This document shows, piece by piece, positions 1-8,890 of a stretch of 64,000 bases of DNA. Below the pieces are notes generated by a model, which did no database searches, was not told where the DNA came from, and saw nothing but the letters and a program-made list of their open reading frames with translations. Position 1 is the first letter of the stretch, and each line of letters starts with the position of its first letter. Source of the stretch: Thalassobacillus_A hwangdonensis (GTDB lineage Bacteria > Bacillota > Bacilli > Bacillales > Halobacillaceae); NCBI RefSeq assembly GCF_042675915.1, contig NZ_JBHTKL010000001.1, positions 992,001 through 1,056,000 of the forward strand, read 5' to 3'. Position numbers and translations under genes: made by a program.

Positions 1-902
1 ACATAAGTAGTCGTCGCAAATCCAGGTGCGACTCGCAACGCTTTGTCGATCACCTCATGCACTCCACCCATCGTGACACGTGCATCTTCCCCAGCATGAT
101 TCTCAGCGGTAGCTCCAAGTACAATCTTCCCACCATCAAAAGCAAGGAAATATTGACCGAATGGCGGCATTACGACCGGCCAATCGCTTGTATCCGTATC
201 AGGAATGTTCAAGTGGACGATTTGTGCTTTTTGTGAAGTCAACAGAAAGTCGATTCCTAGCGGTTTCAGGATTTCTTTTGCCCACACTCCTCCAGTAACG
301 ACCACTTCATCAGCAGACATTCTTTCCTGGTTGTCATTGACACCTGTAATACGGTTCCCTTCCTGTATCAACGATGCACTTCCTACCTTATACGTCATTC
401 CTCTACTTGTAGCAGCATGTATCAATGTATCCCGTAATGAAGCTCCGTCTACTCTCCCGCCACCACTGATATGAACCGCACTATAGCCGTCCTTCAACGG
501 TGGAAAAAGTGCTTTCGTCTCACTCTCGGACAATTTAGTCACCTTGCCCATTTCAGGTGTGTCTTTTTGTCTGGCTAATGCAAGCTCATACTTCTTATCG
601 AGCATTTTATCCTTGGAGAAGATATTGATTGCTCCAACCTGACGATAGGCTGGATCCATTGTTCCGTATTCACTCAGTCGTTCCATCAATTCCGGATAAT
701 ACTTCGCACCTTCTGTCACCAGTTTGTACCATTCCGTATTTCGGCGATTCGTCAGCCATGGGCAGATGATTCCTGCAGCCGCTGCAGTTGCCTGACCGGT
801 GTCCTTTCTGTCGATCAGCGTTACCGATGCTCCTCGTTCGGTAAGGTGATAAGCAGTGGCAGCACCAAGGATCCCTGCTCCTATTACAATGATTCGTTTC
901 AA
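1..902 (-). CDS. FAD-dependent oxidoreductase, DAO family (partial)
   Basis: The reading frame runs off the left window edge, so about 300 N-terminal residues are seen of a protein usually near 370. It opens with the dinucleotide-binding motif VIGAGILGAATAYHL, typical of D-amino-acid oxidase/glycine oxidase-type flavoproteins (DadA/ThiO fold). Such enzymes oxidise amino acids or N-methyl amino acids with FAD in the cytoplasm. The start is taken as a TTG at 900-902 because AAAAGGTG lies seven bases upstream and the Rossmann motif follows at once. No downstream partner is visible, so the substrate cannot be assigned. It is divergent from the binding-protein gene at 1027. Confidence 0.85.
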   Translation of the reverse strand, partial: MKRIIVIGAGILGAATAYHLTERGASVTLIDRKDTGQATAAAAGIICPWLTNRRNTEWYKLVTEGAKYYPELMERLSEYGTMDPAYRQVGAINIFSKDKMLDKKYELALARQKDTPEMGKVTKLSESETKALFPPLKDGYSAVHISGGGRVDGASLRDTLIHAATSRGMTYKVGSASLIQEGNRITGVNDNQERMSADEVVVTGGVWAKEILKPLGIDFLLTSQKAQIVHLNIPDTDTSDWPVVMPPFGQYFLAFDGGKIVLGATAENHAGEDARVTMGGVHEVIDKALRVAPGFATTTY

Positions 903-962
903 ATCAAACACCTTTTCTTTAATTAGTCTAGAGTAATTCTACAGGAATTAATGAAAATTAAC

Positions 963-984
963 AAAAGTGTAGTATTACACTTTT
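963..984. promoter_or_regulatory. Perfect 9-bp inverted repeat between divergent genes
   Basis: AAAAGTGTA and TACACTTTT flank a four-base centre (GTAT). The dyad lies just upstream of a TATACT hexamer (992-997) that could be the -10 of the binding-protein gene. It has no T-tract, so an operator is more likely than a terminator. The cognate regulator is unknown. Confidence 0.45.
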
Positions 985-1026
985 TGTATGCTATACTAAT
1001 AAAAAATGGAAAAGGAGGGAGTACTT

Positions 1027-2178
1027 ATGTGGCTAAGGATTACAGGGGCAATTCTTTTTACAGGCGTGTTCGGGATATTGGGATACTTCATCACAGTAAT
1101 CTCTTTCCTTATGTCGAATGAAAATGGGTATGTGTACGTAGGCATCGTATTCGCTGCCTTTTTGATCAGCATTAACCTCAGTATTTTAGGAATATTGAAG
1201 AAGATGTCTGGAAAAGCGGTTTTAATGACAATGATTTCACTGTTTGCCATCCCGTTGGTCGGTTATGGAGGATATGAGCTATATATCGACCGGATTGAAA
1301 TCAAAGATGCAGAAGTTGACTTGTCTGCATATGAGCCATTTACAGAAGATAATGAGGTAGTGAAACTTGATGAACCCTCTACATACAAGATCGACGGAGA
1401 AGTCCCTGAACTAGATGGCGCAACGGCTCTCTATCCTGTCTATGCTGCTTTCGTCGAAGCAACGTATCCAGAAAAGACCTATGAACATGAGCCATCTCCA
1501 GATAATGCAGTAGTAGTTTCAAAAACGAATGGTGCTTACGAGCGGTTGCAGGAAGGAGAAGCGGATATCATCTTTACTGCCGGTCCTTCTGAACAGCAGC
1601 GTAAAGCCTTAGGGGAAAATATGAAAATGACCCCGATCGGTAAAGAAGCTTTTGTTTTTTTCGTCCATGAAAGCAACCCAGTAGACAGTTTGACTATCGA
1701 ACAATTGAGAGGAATTTATTCCGGTCAGATTACAAATTGGAGCGAAGTAGGAGGTAAAGATAAAGAAATTCTTGCATTTCAGCGTCCAGAAGGAAGCGGA
1801 AGCCAGACAGGGTTGGAAAATATGATGGGCTCGACACCAATTATGGATGCTCCCAAAGATCAAAGGGTGACCGGGATGGGCGGAGTGATCGAAAAAGCCT
1901 CCAATTATCGTAACCATCGTAATTCCATCGGCTTTTCCTATCGTCATTTCGCTACAAAAATGGTAAACAATAAAGGCATCAAACTCCTTCATATCAATGG
2001 TGAGGCACCGGACATCCCATCCATTCAAAAAGATCTTTATCCTCTGACAGCTGAGTTTTATGCGATAACGAATGGAACAGAGAATGAAAATGTCGATCCT
2101 TTCATTGAATGGATGCGATCCGAACAGGGACAGGAATTAATTAAAAAAAGCGGATATGTACCACTTGAAGGCTCATGA
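1027..2178 (+). CDS. Membrane-anchored PstS-like substrate-binding protein
   Basis: This 383-residue protein has about three hydrophobic N-terminal segments (roughly residues 5-30, 36-58 and 66-85) followed by a periplasmic-binding-protein domain. The domain carries the phosphate-binding-family signatures IYSGQITNWSEVGG and RPEGSGSQTG. PstS-family domains bind phosphate or related anions outside the cell. Normal PstS proteins are lipoproteins encoded beside PstC, PstA and PstB; here no permease or ATPase follows and the anchor is multi-pass. It could be a sensor or scavenging receptor. The start at 1027 is chosen over an in-frame ATG at 1006 because AAAGGAGGGA lies at the right distance. A terminator overlaps the stop codon. 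Confidence 0.75.
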   Translation: MWLRITGAILFTGVFGILGYFITVISFLMSNENGYVYVGIVFAAFLISINLSILGILKKMSGKAVLMTMISLFAIPLVGYGGYELYIDRIEIKDAEVDLSAYEPFTEDNEVVKLDEPSTYKIDGEVPELDGATALYPVYAAFVEATYPEKTYEHEPSPDNAVVVSKTNGAYERLQEGEADIIFTAGPSEQQRKALGENMKMTPIGKEAFVFFVHESNPVDSLTIEQLRGIYSGQITNWSEVGGKDKEILAFQRPEGSGSQTGLENMMGSTPIMDAPKDQRVTGMGGVIEKASNYRNHRNSIGFSYRHFATKMVNNKGIKLLHINGEAPDIPSIQKDLYPLTAEFYAITNGTENENVDPFIEWMRSEQGQELIKKSGYVPLEGS

Positions 2179-2193
2179 AGATGAGCCTTTTTT
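2169..2193 (+). terminator. Rho-independent terminator of the binding-protein gene
   Basis: AGGCTCAT/ATGAGCCT is an eight-base-pair stem followed by six T residues. The left arm overlaps the stop codon. Confidence 0.85.
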
Positions 2194-2284
2194 CATGGAT
2201 AAAACTTCACCTTCTCCCTGCAAACTAAAATGCCCTTTTTTGGACAACCTAAACCATACATGACGTTGCAAAGGAGGCAGTTTA

Positions 2285-3571
2285 ATGATTAGTATCATCA
2301 TTGGCCTAATATTATTAATGCTCTTAGCGTATCTTGGGTGGTCGATCATTTGGATCGCTCCACTTGTATCCGGAATCGTAGCATTGTTAAGTGGAATGAA
2401 TCTCCTGGAATCCTACACGGACACTTACATGCAGGGATTTGTAGACTTTGCAAAAGATTATTTTCCAATCTTCCTTTTTGGGGCGATTTTCGGGAAATTG
2501 ATGGAGGATACAGGTGCTGCCCAGGCGGTCGCCTATAAGATTTCCAGCTTAATTGGAGAAAAGCGTGCGATACTGGGTATGTTGATTTCAGCAGCTATCC
2601 TTACTTATGGAGGGGTCAGTCTGTTCGTGGTCATTTTTGCTGTGTACCCAATTGCGGTAGCCATGTTCCGGTCGGCAAATGTGTCGAGAATATTGATCCC
2701 TTCCACCTTCGTACTTGGAGCATTCACATTTACGATGACTGCATTTCCAGGTACTCCGCAGATCCAGAACATCATCCCGATCAATACATTTGAAACAGAT
2801 ACGATGGCAGCACCGATTCTCGGTATCGTAGCAGGGTTGATCATGGCGGTTGGTGGATTCTTTTATTTGAAATTCAGGGAGAAACAGCTGAATTCCAAGG
2901 ATGAGACATTCACCGAACCTGAAGGTGATAACCAAGTCAAAGAAGTGGATGAAAACGAATTGCCGAACTGGATTTTATCCACGATACCATTACTTGCTGT
3001 CGTCATTACGCTGAATGTGTTCGATATCAGTATTCTGGCCGCACTATTGATCGGAGTTTTGCTCGTTATGATCTTTAATTTCAGGGATTATAAAGATTTC
3101 ATCGGCGCGATCAATAAAGGGGCATCAGGCTCGGTAATGGCTACAATCAATACGAGTGCAGCGGTGGGTTTTGGAGCTTTGGTCACAGCCTCGCCTGGCT
3201 TTGAAACAGTCAAAGAGCTTATTTTCAGCATTCCGCTCAGCCCTTACTTTTCCGAAGCATTCGCCGTCCAGCTTATGGCGATGATTACCGGGTCTGCTTC
3301 TGGAGGGATGGGAATTGCGTTAGAAGCTCTTGGTGAGCAGTATTACAATATCGCTGTCGATCAGGGGCTCAGTCTTGAGGCTTTCCACCGGATCACATCC
3401 GTCGCTTCAGGAGCATCCATCCTTCCCCATAACGGCGCATTACTGACCCTATTTACTGTCACCGGTCTCACCCATAAAGATTCATATAAAGATGTATTTG
3501 TTGTAGGCTTGCTCATACCGATGGTGGCAACCATCACGATCATTCTTCTTGCTATGATGGGAATCAATTAA
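2285..3571 (+). CDS. GntP-family permease (YxjC-like)
   Basis: This 428-residue, very hydrophobic protein has about 12 membrane segments and the organisation of the gluconate:H+ symporter (GntP) family, including the internal ASGGMGIALEALG and HNGALLTLFTVTGL stretches near the C-terminus. In B. subtilis the relative YxjC is encoded with succinyl-CoA:3-ketoacid transferase and a 3-hydroxybutyrate dehydrogenase. A homologue of that dehydrogenase lies 0.9 kb away on the other strand, so a short hydroxy- or keto-acid is a reasonable substrate guess. No ketoacid-CoA transferase is visible. The start has a strong AAAGGAGG site. A terminator follows. Confidence 0.8.
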   Translation: MISIIIGLILLMLLAYLGWSIIWIAPLVSGIVALLSGMNLLESYTDTYMQGFVDFAKDYFPIFLFGAIFGKLMEDTGAAQAVAYKISSLIGEKRAILGMLISAAILTYGGVSLFVVIFAVYPIAVAMFRSANVSRILIPSTFVLGAFTFTMTAFPGTPQIQNIIPINTFETDTMAAPILGIVAGLIMAVGGFFYLKFREKQLNSKDETFTEPEGDNQVKEVDENELPNWILSTIPLLAVVITLNVFDISILAALLIGVLLVMIFNFRDYKDFIGAINKGASGSVMATINTSAAVGFGALVTASPGFETVKELIFSIPLSPYFSEAFAVQLMAMITGSASGGMGIALEALGEQYYNIAVDQGLSLEAFHRITSVASGASILPHNGALLTLFTVTGLTHKDSYKDVFVVGLLIPMVATITIILLAMMGIN

Positions 3572-3580
3572 AGAAAGATA

Positions 3581-3614
3581 ACGACCCGGAGTGCGTGCCC
3601 GGGTCGTTTTTTAT
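3581..3614 (+). terminator. Terminator after GntP-family gene
   Basis: ACGACCCGG pairs perfectly with CCGGGTCGT, followed by a T-tract. It separates the plus-strand permease from the converging minus-strand gene. Confidence 0.85.
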
Positions 3615-4405
3615 TTAAGCCATAACTCTTTCGCCTGATTTGTATTTAGCTCTAATGTTCCAATGAAAAAGTTCTGGAGGTTGGTTTTCCGTTCTCCTTC
3701 TACCCAATCCCGATAGTGAGCAATCAACTGTTCAACCTCTCCATCACAATACTCCTCAATCAACCGCATAACTGTAATACAACTTCTCCAGTAATCATAG
3801 AACGCAGTGGCATAACCCTGGCTGTTTCCTCCCCGATACCCCGCTTTACCAAATGAAGAAAGCGGATACATACCAAATTCACTCTTAAAACGCTCAATCA
3901 AATCCGCTTCCACGGACAGAATCTTATCAAGTTTTTCTTCTGAGAACATGAATTTTCTCGGAAGATATTCACACATCCCCTCTTCAAACCACATATCTTC
4001 TTCATCCTCTTCTTCCCATGTTTCAAATTCGGAATGGAAGAAATCTGCATGGTGGGTCAATTCGTGAGCAGCGATTGCTGCGACATCATCCAAGTCAAGC
4101 GCATGGAAATAGTCGGAAGCAGCCTGCGAATCGGAGGCTGACGACAGATAGATTTCTTTCCACGTATCTACTAGAGGTGTAATATGTATTAAATTCCTTG
4201 ATGTGTAAGCCGGCAAAGGAATCGTGGAATAAAGTTCAGTAGCTGATTGTAGGTCGTGAAAAACAATTCCTCTCGGTAGTTCATATTCCGTCAGTTTATT
4301 CAGATGCCTTGCATAGATCTGGAGCTTCTTAAGAATCTGTTTCCCGCTTGCTTCTATTTTCTTAGTACTGTCCGTATCCATTACGGAAACTGCGTATTTC
4401 ATCAT
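3611..4405 (-). CDS. Putative HELTH-type zinc metallopeptidase
   Basis: A 264-residue soluble protein with no signal peptide. The segment AAHELTHHADFFHSEF near residues 112-127 contains the zincin HExxH motif. A strongly acidic stretch and EEGMCEYLPRKF follow, where a downstream glutamate could be the third zinc ligand, as in gluzincins. I do not recognise a named family. The start is placed at 4405 (ATGATG) because GGGGGAG lies just upstream; an in-frame extension to 4435 has no ribosome-binding site. It stands alone between two terminators. A peptidase role is inferred from the motif only. Confidence 0.65.
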   Translation of the reverse strand: MMKYAVSVMDTDSTKKIEASGKQILKKLQIYARHLNKLTEYELPRGIVFHDLQSATELYSTIPLPAYTSRNLIHITPLVDTWKEIYLSSASDSQAASDYFHALDLDDVAAIAAHELTHHADFFHSEFETWEEEDEEDMWFEEGMCEYLPRKFMFSEEKLDKILSVEADLIERFKSEFGMYPLSSFGKAGYRGGNSQGYATAFYDYWRSCITVMRLIEEYCDGEVEQLIAHYRDWVEGERKTNLQNFFIGTLELNTNQAKELWLK

Positions 4406-4436
4406 CTTACTCCCCCTTCCAACATACTTTAACACG

Positions 4437-4465
4437 AAAAAATCACCCTTACGACTAAGGGTGAT
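4437..4465 (-). terminator. Terminator after 3-hydroxybutyrate dehydrogenase gene
   Basis: On the minus strand ATCACCCTT and AAGGGTGAT form a nine-base stem followed by six T residues. It lies just downstream of the dehydrogenase stop codon. Confidence 0.8.
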
Positions 4466-4476
4466 AAGTCAACCGT

Positions 4477-5253
4477 CTATTGAACCGTGTATCCACCATC
4501 GATGACAGCAGCTTGTCCGGTTATACTCTTCGCTTTTTCACTTACTAGGAAAATAGAATAATCCGCTATCTCCTGGACTTGCAGCAAACGTTTCTGCGGT
4601 ACAAGTGGATAGATGACTTCCTCGAGGACTTGCTCTTTATCGATATTACGTGTCTTTGCAATATCCTCCAGCTGGTTTTGCACGAGTGGTGTATCGACAT
4701 AACCCGGGCAAATCGCGTTCACAGTTATCCCGTGGTCCGCTCCTTCCAAGGCAGTTACCTTCGTTAGGCCGATAACTCCGTGTTTCGCACTGTTGTATCC
4801 TGCCTTACCTGCAAAACCGATCAGGCCATTAATGGAAGCCATATTGAGGATTCTTCCATATCCCTGTTCCTTCATATGAGGAAAGGCATATTTGATCCCA
4901 TAGAAAGGCCCTTTCAGCATGATATCGAGAATCAGTGAGTATTTTTCACTTGGGAACTCTTCCACAGGTGCCACATGCTGAATTCCGGCATTGTTGACGA
5001 GAATATCAATTCTCCCGAAGGACTCTACCGTCTTTTCAATCGCATTTTTTACATCTTCTTCTTTTGCGACATTTGCTATGACCCCATCAACTGTAAATCC
5101 TTGTGACTTAAGTTCCTCGATTGCTTTGTTTAAAGTTTCTTCATTAATATCGTTCAACATAACCTTTGCTCCGGCTTTGGCAAATTCCGTAGCGATTTCC
5201 AAGCCTATTCCCTGGCCTGAACCAGTGATTAACGCAGCTTTGCCTTCTAACAT
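4477..5253 (-). CDS. 3-hydroxybutyrate dehydrogenase, SDR family
   Basis: This 258-residue classical short-chain dehydrogenase has the cofactor motif TGSGQGIG near residues 10-17, the NNAG motif (LVNNAGIQHV), the catalytic YNSAK motif near residue 153 and the family ending QAAVIDGGYTVQ. Its overall sequence matches 3-hydroxybutyrate dehydrogenases such as B. subtilis YxjF, which interconvert 3-hydroxybutyrate and acetoacetate with NAD. This would feed ketone bodies or polyhydroxybutyrate breakdown products into acetoacetate metabolism. The GntP-type permease nearby is a plausible uptake partner. Exact substrate specificity within the SDR family is less sure than family membership. Confidence 0.82.
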   Translation of the reverse strand: MLEGKAALITGSGQGIGLEIATEFAKAGAKVMLNDINEETLNKAIEELKSQGFTVDGVIANVAKEEDVKNAIEKTVESFGRIDILVNNAGIQHVAPVEEFPSEKYSLILDIMLKGPFYGIKYAFPHMKEQGYGRILNMASINGLIGFAGKAGYNSAKHGVIGLTKVTALEGADHGITVNAICPGYVDTPLVQNQLEDIAKTRNIDKEQVLEEVIYPLVPQKRLLQVQEIADYSIFLVSEKAKSITGQAAVIDGGYTVQ

Positions 5254-5401
5254 CGGTTATTCCTCCTTAAAAACATACTACTAGTTAATGTACCCATATT
5301 GATCATGTTTATAAAAGTTGAGCTTAGAGAACGAATGTTTATATTGAATTTTCTGACATAAAATGACACAATGGCTTTATTACTTTTTAAAGGAGGATTG
5401 G

Positions 5402-5440
5402 ATGGTACCTATTTATCACTTGAATCCATTTGACCGTTAG
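5402..5440 (+). CDS. Possible 12-residue leader peptide upstream of the MFS gene
   Basis: A strong AAAGGAGG site lies six bases before an ATG that opens a 12-codon frame (MVPIYHLNPFDR) ending in TAG. It is 88 bases upstream of the MFS exporter start and in the same direction. Short translated leaders of this kind control several drug-resistance genes by ribosome stalling. Only a weak hairpin is visible in the following leader, so function is a guess. Confidence 0.4.
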   Translation: MVPIYHLNPFDR

Positions 5441-5528
5441 ACTACCTGCTGCCGAAACAAGGATCCCCCGATCTTGAAATCGTTCCAGTTTACTTTACCT
5501 AACCAATAGACAAATTAGGGGGATAATC

Positions 5529-6752
5529 ATGAATAAACAATTATTTCTTTTACTTATCGGCCGGATCATGACGAATTTAGCAGATAGCCTTTATATGATC
5601 GCCACCATCTGGTATGTGAAGGAAGTCACAGCTTCTCCATTCCTAATCGGACTGACTTCTGCGATAGCAATGCTTCCAGTAACAATCCAGTTCCTATATG
5701 GCCCGATCATTGATCGCTTTCCAAAAAGGAAGATTTTGTTTATAGCTGAAGCTGGACAAGGAGTGCTGTTAGCGATCATTTCGATCCTTTACTTTGCAGA
5801 GACACTCTGGCTTCCACTATTATTCGTTTTCATGTTCATGGCATTATCGTTGGCTGAAGCTACATACCCGACCGAAAATGCATTGATACAACGATTGGCT
5901 GGGAAAGAGTCATTAACGAAAGTGAACTCGATTTTCGCGTTTTCCTACCAGACGCTGGACATTATACTGGATGCGATTTCAGGCATCCTGATTCTGTTCC
6001 TTGGAATCGGAATCATCTACGCTTCAAATAGTTTACTGCTATTAGCGATCGGTTTTATGTTCCTATTGTTTCTCAAAGTTCCTTCCACTAACAAGGAAAG
6101 GAGCAGTTTAACAGAGAAATTTTTCGTTCAATATAAAGAAGATTTTGTTGAAGGATATCAAGTAGTAAGGAAACAAACGACTTTATTAGCCGTATTGTTC
6201 GGGATAATCGTCATCAATGTCATGGCTACGATGGGACTTGCTATGCTTCCTGTCATTTCTGATAATCCGGCTGAGTATGGGTTCTGGTTGACAGCAATGT
6301 CGATCGGAACATTGTGTGGGACGGTGATTTCAAGCAGATTGGACAGATTTTTACTGCGAGGTATTTTTCCTATCGCTTCAGCTTTGGCTGGATTAGCATG
6401 GATCGGAGCCTTTTTGTTTTATGGAAAAGCACCATTGATCATCTGCATGGTGCTGTTTGGAGTCTCATGGGTTGCGGTCGGAATCTTAAGCATTTATGTA
6501 CAGACCATCATCCAAGTGAACCTGCCTGAAGATCATGTGGGGTCAGGATTTGCCTTTCTGTCATCATTGCTTGGTTCTTTGAGTCCGCTTGGATACATGA
6601 TCGGAGGGCTGCTCGGTGAATGGAGCGGTGCTGAAATAGTATTGATGATCGCAGGATCAGGGTATCTTGTGTTTACCATTTACTTTCTGATCCACCCAAC
6701 CTTGAAAAACCTGAACAACAGAATCAACGAACCCTTTCAATTGCATAATTGA
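5529..6752 (+). CDS. MFS transporter, probable drug exporter
   Basis: A 407-residue major facilitator protein with about 12 membrane segments. Between segments 2 and 3 it has the family loop DRFPKRKILF, matching the MFS motif A pattern (G-x-x-x-D-R-x-x-R-R). It resembles the macrolide-efflux-type branch of Bacillaceae MFS proteins. It would export a small lipophilic compound in exchange for protons; the substrate is unknown. The start has a GGGGGA site. The 245-base upstream gap holds a possible 12-codon leader frame. Transcription ends at a long hairpin. Confidence 0.8.
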   Translation: MNKQLFLLLIGRIMTNLADSLYMIATIWYVKEVTASPFLIGLTSAIAMLPVTIQFLYGPIIDRFPKRKILFIAEAGQGVLLAIISILYFAETLWLPLLFVFMFMALSLAEATYPTENALIQRLAGKESLTKVNSIFAFSYQTLDIILDAISGILILFLGIGIIYASNSLLLLAIGFMFLLFLKVPSTNKERSSLTEKFFVQYKEDFVEGYQVVRKQTTLLAVLFGIIVINVMATMGLAMLPVISDNPAEYGFWLTAMSIGTLCGTVISSRLDRFLLRGIFPIASALAGLAWIGAFLFYGKAPLIICMVLFGVSWVAVGILSIYVQTIIQVNLPEDHVGSGFAFLSSLLGSLSPLGYMIGGLLGEWSGAEIVLMIAGSGYLVFTIYFLIHPTLKNLNNRINEPFQLHN

Positions 6753-6761
6753 TGCATAATC

Positions 6762-6808
6762 AGGGACAGTCCCTCATCGCTTTAAAGCGGTGAGGGACTG
6801 TCCCTTTA
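6762..6808. terminator. Long bidirectional hairpin terminator
   Basis: Two 19-base arms (6762-6780 and 6787-6805) pair with a single mismatch around TTTAAA, with a T-tract on the plus side. It sits between the converging MFS and SleL-type genes and can stop both. The arm core AGGGACAGTCCCT is itself palindromic. Confidence 0.85.
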
Positions 6809-8215
6809 TTTCTTTATATAGAAGTTGTTGCGGAGGGTCGGCCAGTTTTGAGGGAATGGACTTCCAAGAACCCAGTAACTACCGCCTCTCAAACGATAAT
6901 CCTTAATCGTATCGTACTTTGCCTGCATGCTCCTTGCATCTTCAAACCACACCTCGTGCTCTTGGCCATTCTCATCGACATAATTGAAATAAGGTGACTG
7001 ATAAGTTTCATCATACTGAATATTCACCCCGTAGTTCGCAGCAAGTCTAACCGCTTCTTTCGGACTAACCGTCCTTGCGAAAGTCCCTTCCTGCCATGGT
7101 ATCTTCCAATCCCTTCCGTACAATGGAATCCCCATCAGAATCTTATCCCTAGGGATCACTTTTACTGCGTAATCAAGAACCTCCCGCACTTTGTTGATTG
7201 GAGCAATTGCCCATGGCCTTCCTCCTGCCCATCCCCATTCATAGGTCATCAGCACAACGAAATCGACAATCCTGCCATGGGCAGGATAATCATGCGCTTC
7301 ATATAATAAGCCGACTTGATCTGCTTTTATCTTTGGAGCGAGTGCTGTAGAGACCGAATAACCTGCAGGTCTCAAGCGAGCAACCACTCTCCTGAGAAAA
7401 TCGTTGTAGTTTTCACGGTCCTCCGGATACACATATTCAAAATCAATATTCAACCCTTCATACCCTTTGGACTGCATCACCTCCAACACACCTGAAATGA
7501 CATTTTCCTGGAGATCAGGATTTCTCAACACTGTGGCAGCTAAGTCAGAATCAAAGGAACGCCCTTGGAAATTGGTCAACACCATCAAAGGACCAGCATC
7601 ATTCGCTATTGCAGCATTGATGACTGGTCCATCCTGCATATCCGTTATACTTCCATCTTCACGGATGGCATACGTAAAAGGAGAAACATAGGTGAAGTTC
7701 CTGCCCAATGCCAAAACTTCCCTTCTTCCTTCCTCCCTCATATTTGTTATATAAGCATTGAATTCCTTCACAGGCTTTGACTGGACCGGGATATACAAAA
7801 CCTGACCAACATAAAGTAATGATGGGTTCGTAATGGAATTCACTTGAATGATACGATCCATCGTCACCCCATAGCGTTGTGAAATCCCCCACAGGCTTTC
7901 TCCACTCTGCACCGAGTGTGGGAAATAAGGCAGTATCAGCATTTCACCAATGAAGATCAGCGAAGGATCAGAAATCTGATTGACTTCGGCTAAATCCTGT
8001 ACAGGAACACCATATCGTTGAGCAATATTCCACAAAGTATCCCCTGATTGAACGACATATTCCCTACCCGGTTCAGGGATTACCAGCGCTTCTCCTACAA
8101 CAAGCCTGTTCGGATCTTCCATTTGATTGACGAGAACGATTTGATTGATATCCGCCCCATAGTTTTGAGAGATTCCCCATAATGTATCCCCGGGACGTAC
8201 GACATGAATACGCAT
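6806..8215 (-). CDS. sleL: SleL/YaaH-type spore cortex N-acetylglucosaminidase
   Basis: A 469-residue protein with three N-terminal LysM domains (about residues 2-47, 51-96 and 98-143), each with the GDTLWGI/GESLWGI signature. A glycoside hydrolase family 18 domain follows. The catalytic GLNIDFEYV matches the family DxxDxDxE pattern, with the likely acid near residue 259. This order is that of SleL/YaaH, enzymes held in the spore that cut cortex muropeptide fragments during germination. B. subtilis YaaH has two LysM repeats, so the third is an extra binding module. There is no signal peptide, as expected for a spore-coat-associated enzyme. Confidence 0.88.
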   Translation of the reverse strand: MRIHVVRPGDTLWGISQNYGADINQIVLVNQMEDPNRLVVGEALVIPEPGREYVVQSGDTLWNIAQRYGVPVQDLAEVNQISDPSLIFIGEMLILPYFPHSVQSGESLWGISQRYGVTMDRIIQVNSITNPSLLYVGQVLYIPVQSKPVKEFNAYITNMREEGRREVLALGRNFTYVSPFTYAIREDGSITDMQDGPVINAAIANDAGPLMVLTNFQGRSFDSDLAATVLRNPDLQENVISGVLEVMQSKGYEGLNIDFEYVYPEDRENYNDFLRRVVARLRPAGYSVSTALAPKIKADQVGLLYEAHDYPAHGRIVDFVVLMTYEWGWAGGRPWAIAPINKVREVLDYAVKVIPRDKILMGIPLYGRDWKIPWQEGTFARTVSPKEAVRLAANYGVNIQYDETYQSPYFNYVDENGQEHEVWFEDARSMQAKYDTIKDYRLRGGSYWVLGSPFPQNWPTLRNNFYIKK

Positions 8216-8286
8216 TGGACTCCTCCTGCCCTAAACCGTTTTACTATTATGCTATTCATGTCAAGGTCGTCCTATTATAGCCAGGC

Positions 8287-8868
8287 TCAACTTGACATGA
8301 TGACATAAGCAATGATGAGCGCAAAAGTAGCAACGCCAAAGATGATCCCGGCAACAATGCTGAATACACTCCATTTGGCTGCGTATCCCTTGAATTCAAT
8401 GGAATCTTCGGATTTATCAACTCTTCTATTATGTATAAATAACGAAACATTCACCATTATCATAAGAAACAGATACAAAATGACAAGGAAAGAAAAATCA
8501 AGGGATGCTGCATCATCTTGACGTAACTCAGCATTTGATGTCCACGCCAATACCAACATCATGATACCGATAAATAACGAAGCTATTGAAGAGAATTTCC
8601 GTTGTTTGCTCCATTCAACTCCCATCTTCTCTTTTTCATATTCCTGAATTCTGCTAACAAAGGGAAAAATCGAATTTGTCCTATTCCGCTTACTATATTG
8701 AAACAACCCCGAGCTCAAAAGTAAAAATGCAGTAACAAACTGCAAATCACTATTAGATAATTCAAGGGAATCTACCAAAGAAAAAAACAGCACAAATCCC
8801 ACTACAAATAACAGGTTCATAAAGGTAAATTGTTTTACTCGTAAATTTCGAATGTAACTATTATCCAT
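8287..8868 (-). CDS. Five-segment membrane protein of the Xre operon
   Basis: A 193-residue protein with about five hydrophobic segments (near 15-35, 43-62, 98-115, 128-148 and 170-190) and a charged middle loop. I recognise no catalytic motif. The start at 8868 is chosen because GGGGGAT lies just upstream; the in-frame extension to 8949 would overlap the previous gene. It is the last gene of a three-gene operon (regulator, small membrane protein, this protein). Such Xre plus membrane-protein sets are common in Firmicutes and their function is mostly unknown. Confidence 0.65.
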   Translation of the reverse strand: MDNSYIRNLRVKQFTFMNLLFVVGFVLFFSLVDSLELSNSDLQFVTAFLLLSSGLFQYSKRNRTNSIFPFVSRIQEYEKEKMGVEWSKQRKFSSIASLFIGIMMLVLAWTSNAELRQDDAASLDFSFLVILYLFLMIMVNVSLFIHNRRVDKSEDSIEFKGYAAKWSVFSIVAGIIFGVATFALIIAYVIMSS

Positions 8869-8890
8869 ACTTATCCCCCTTCCGTTTCGT

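Noticed and set aside
5346..5360. CodY box upstream of the MFS leader
   Set aside because: AATTTTCTGA matches the first ten bases of the CodY consensus, but four of the remaining bases differ.
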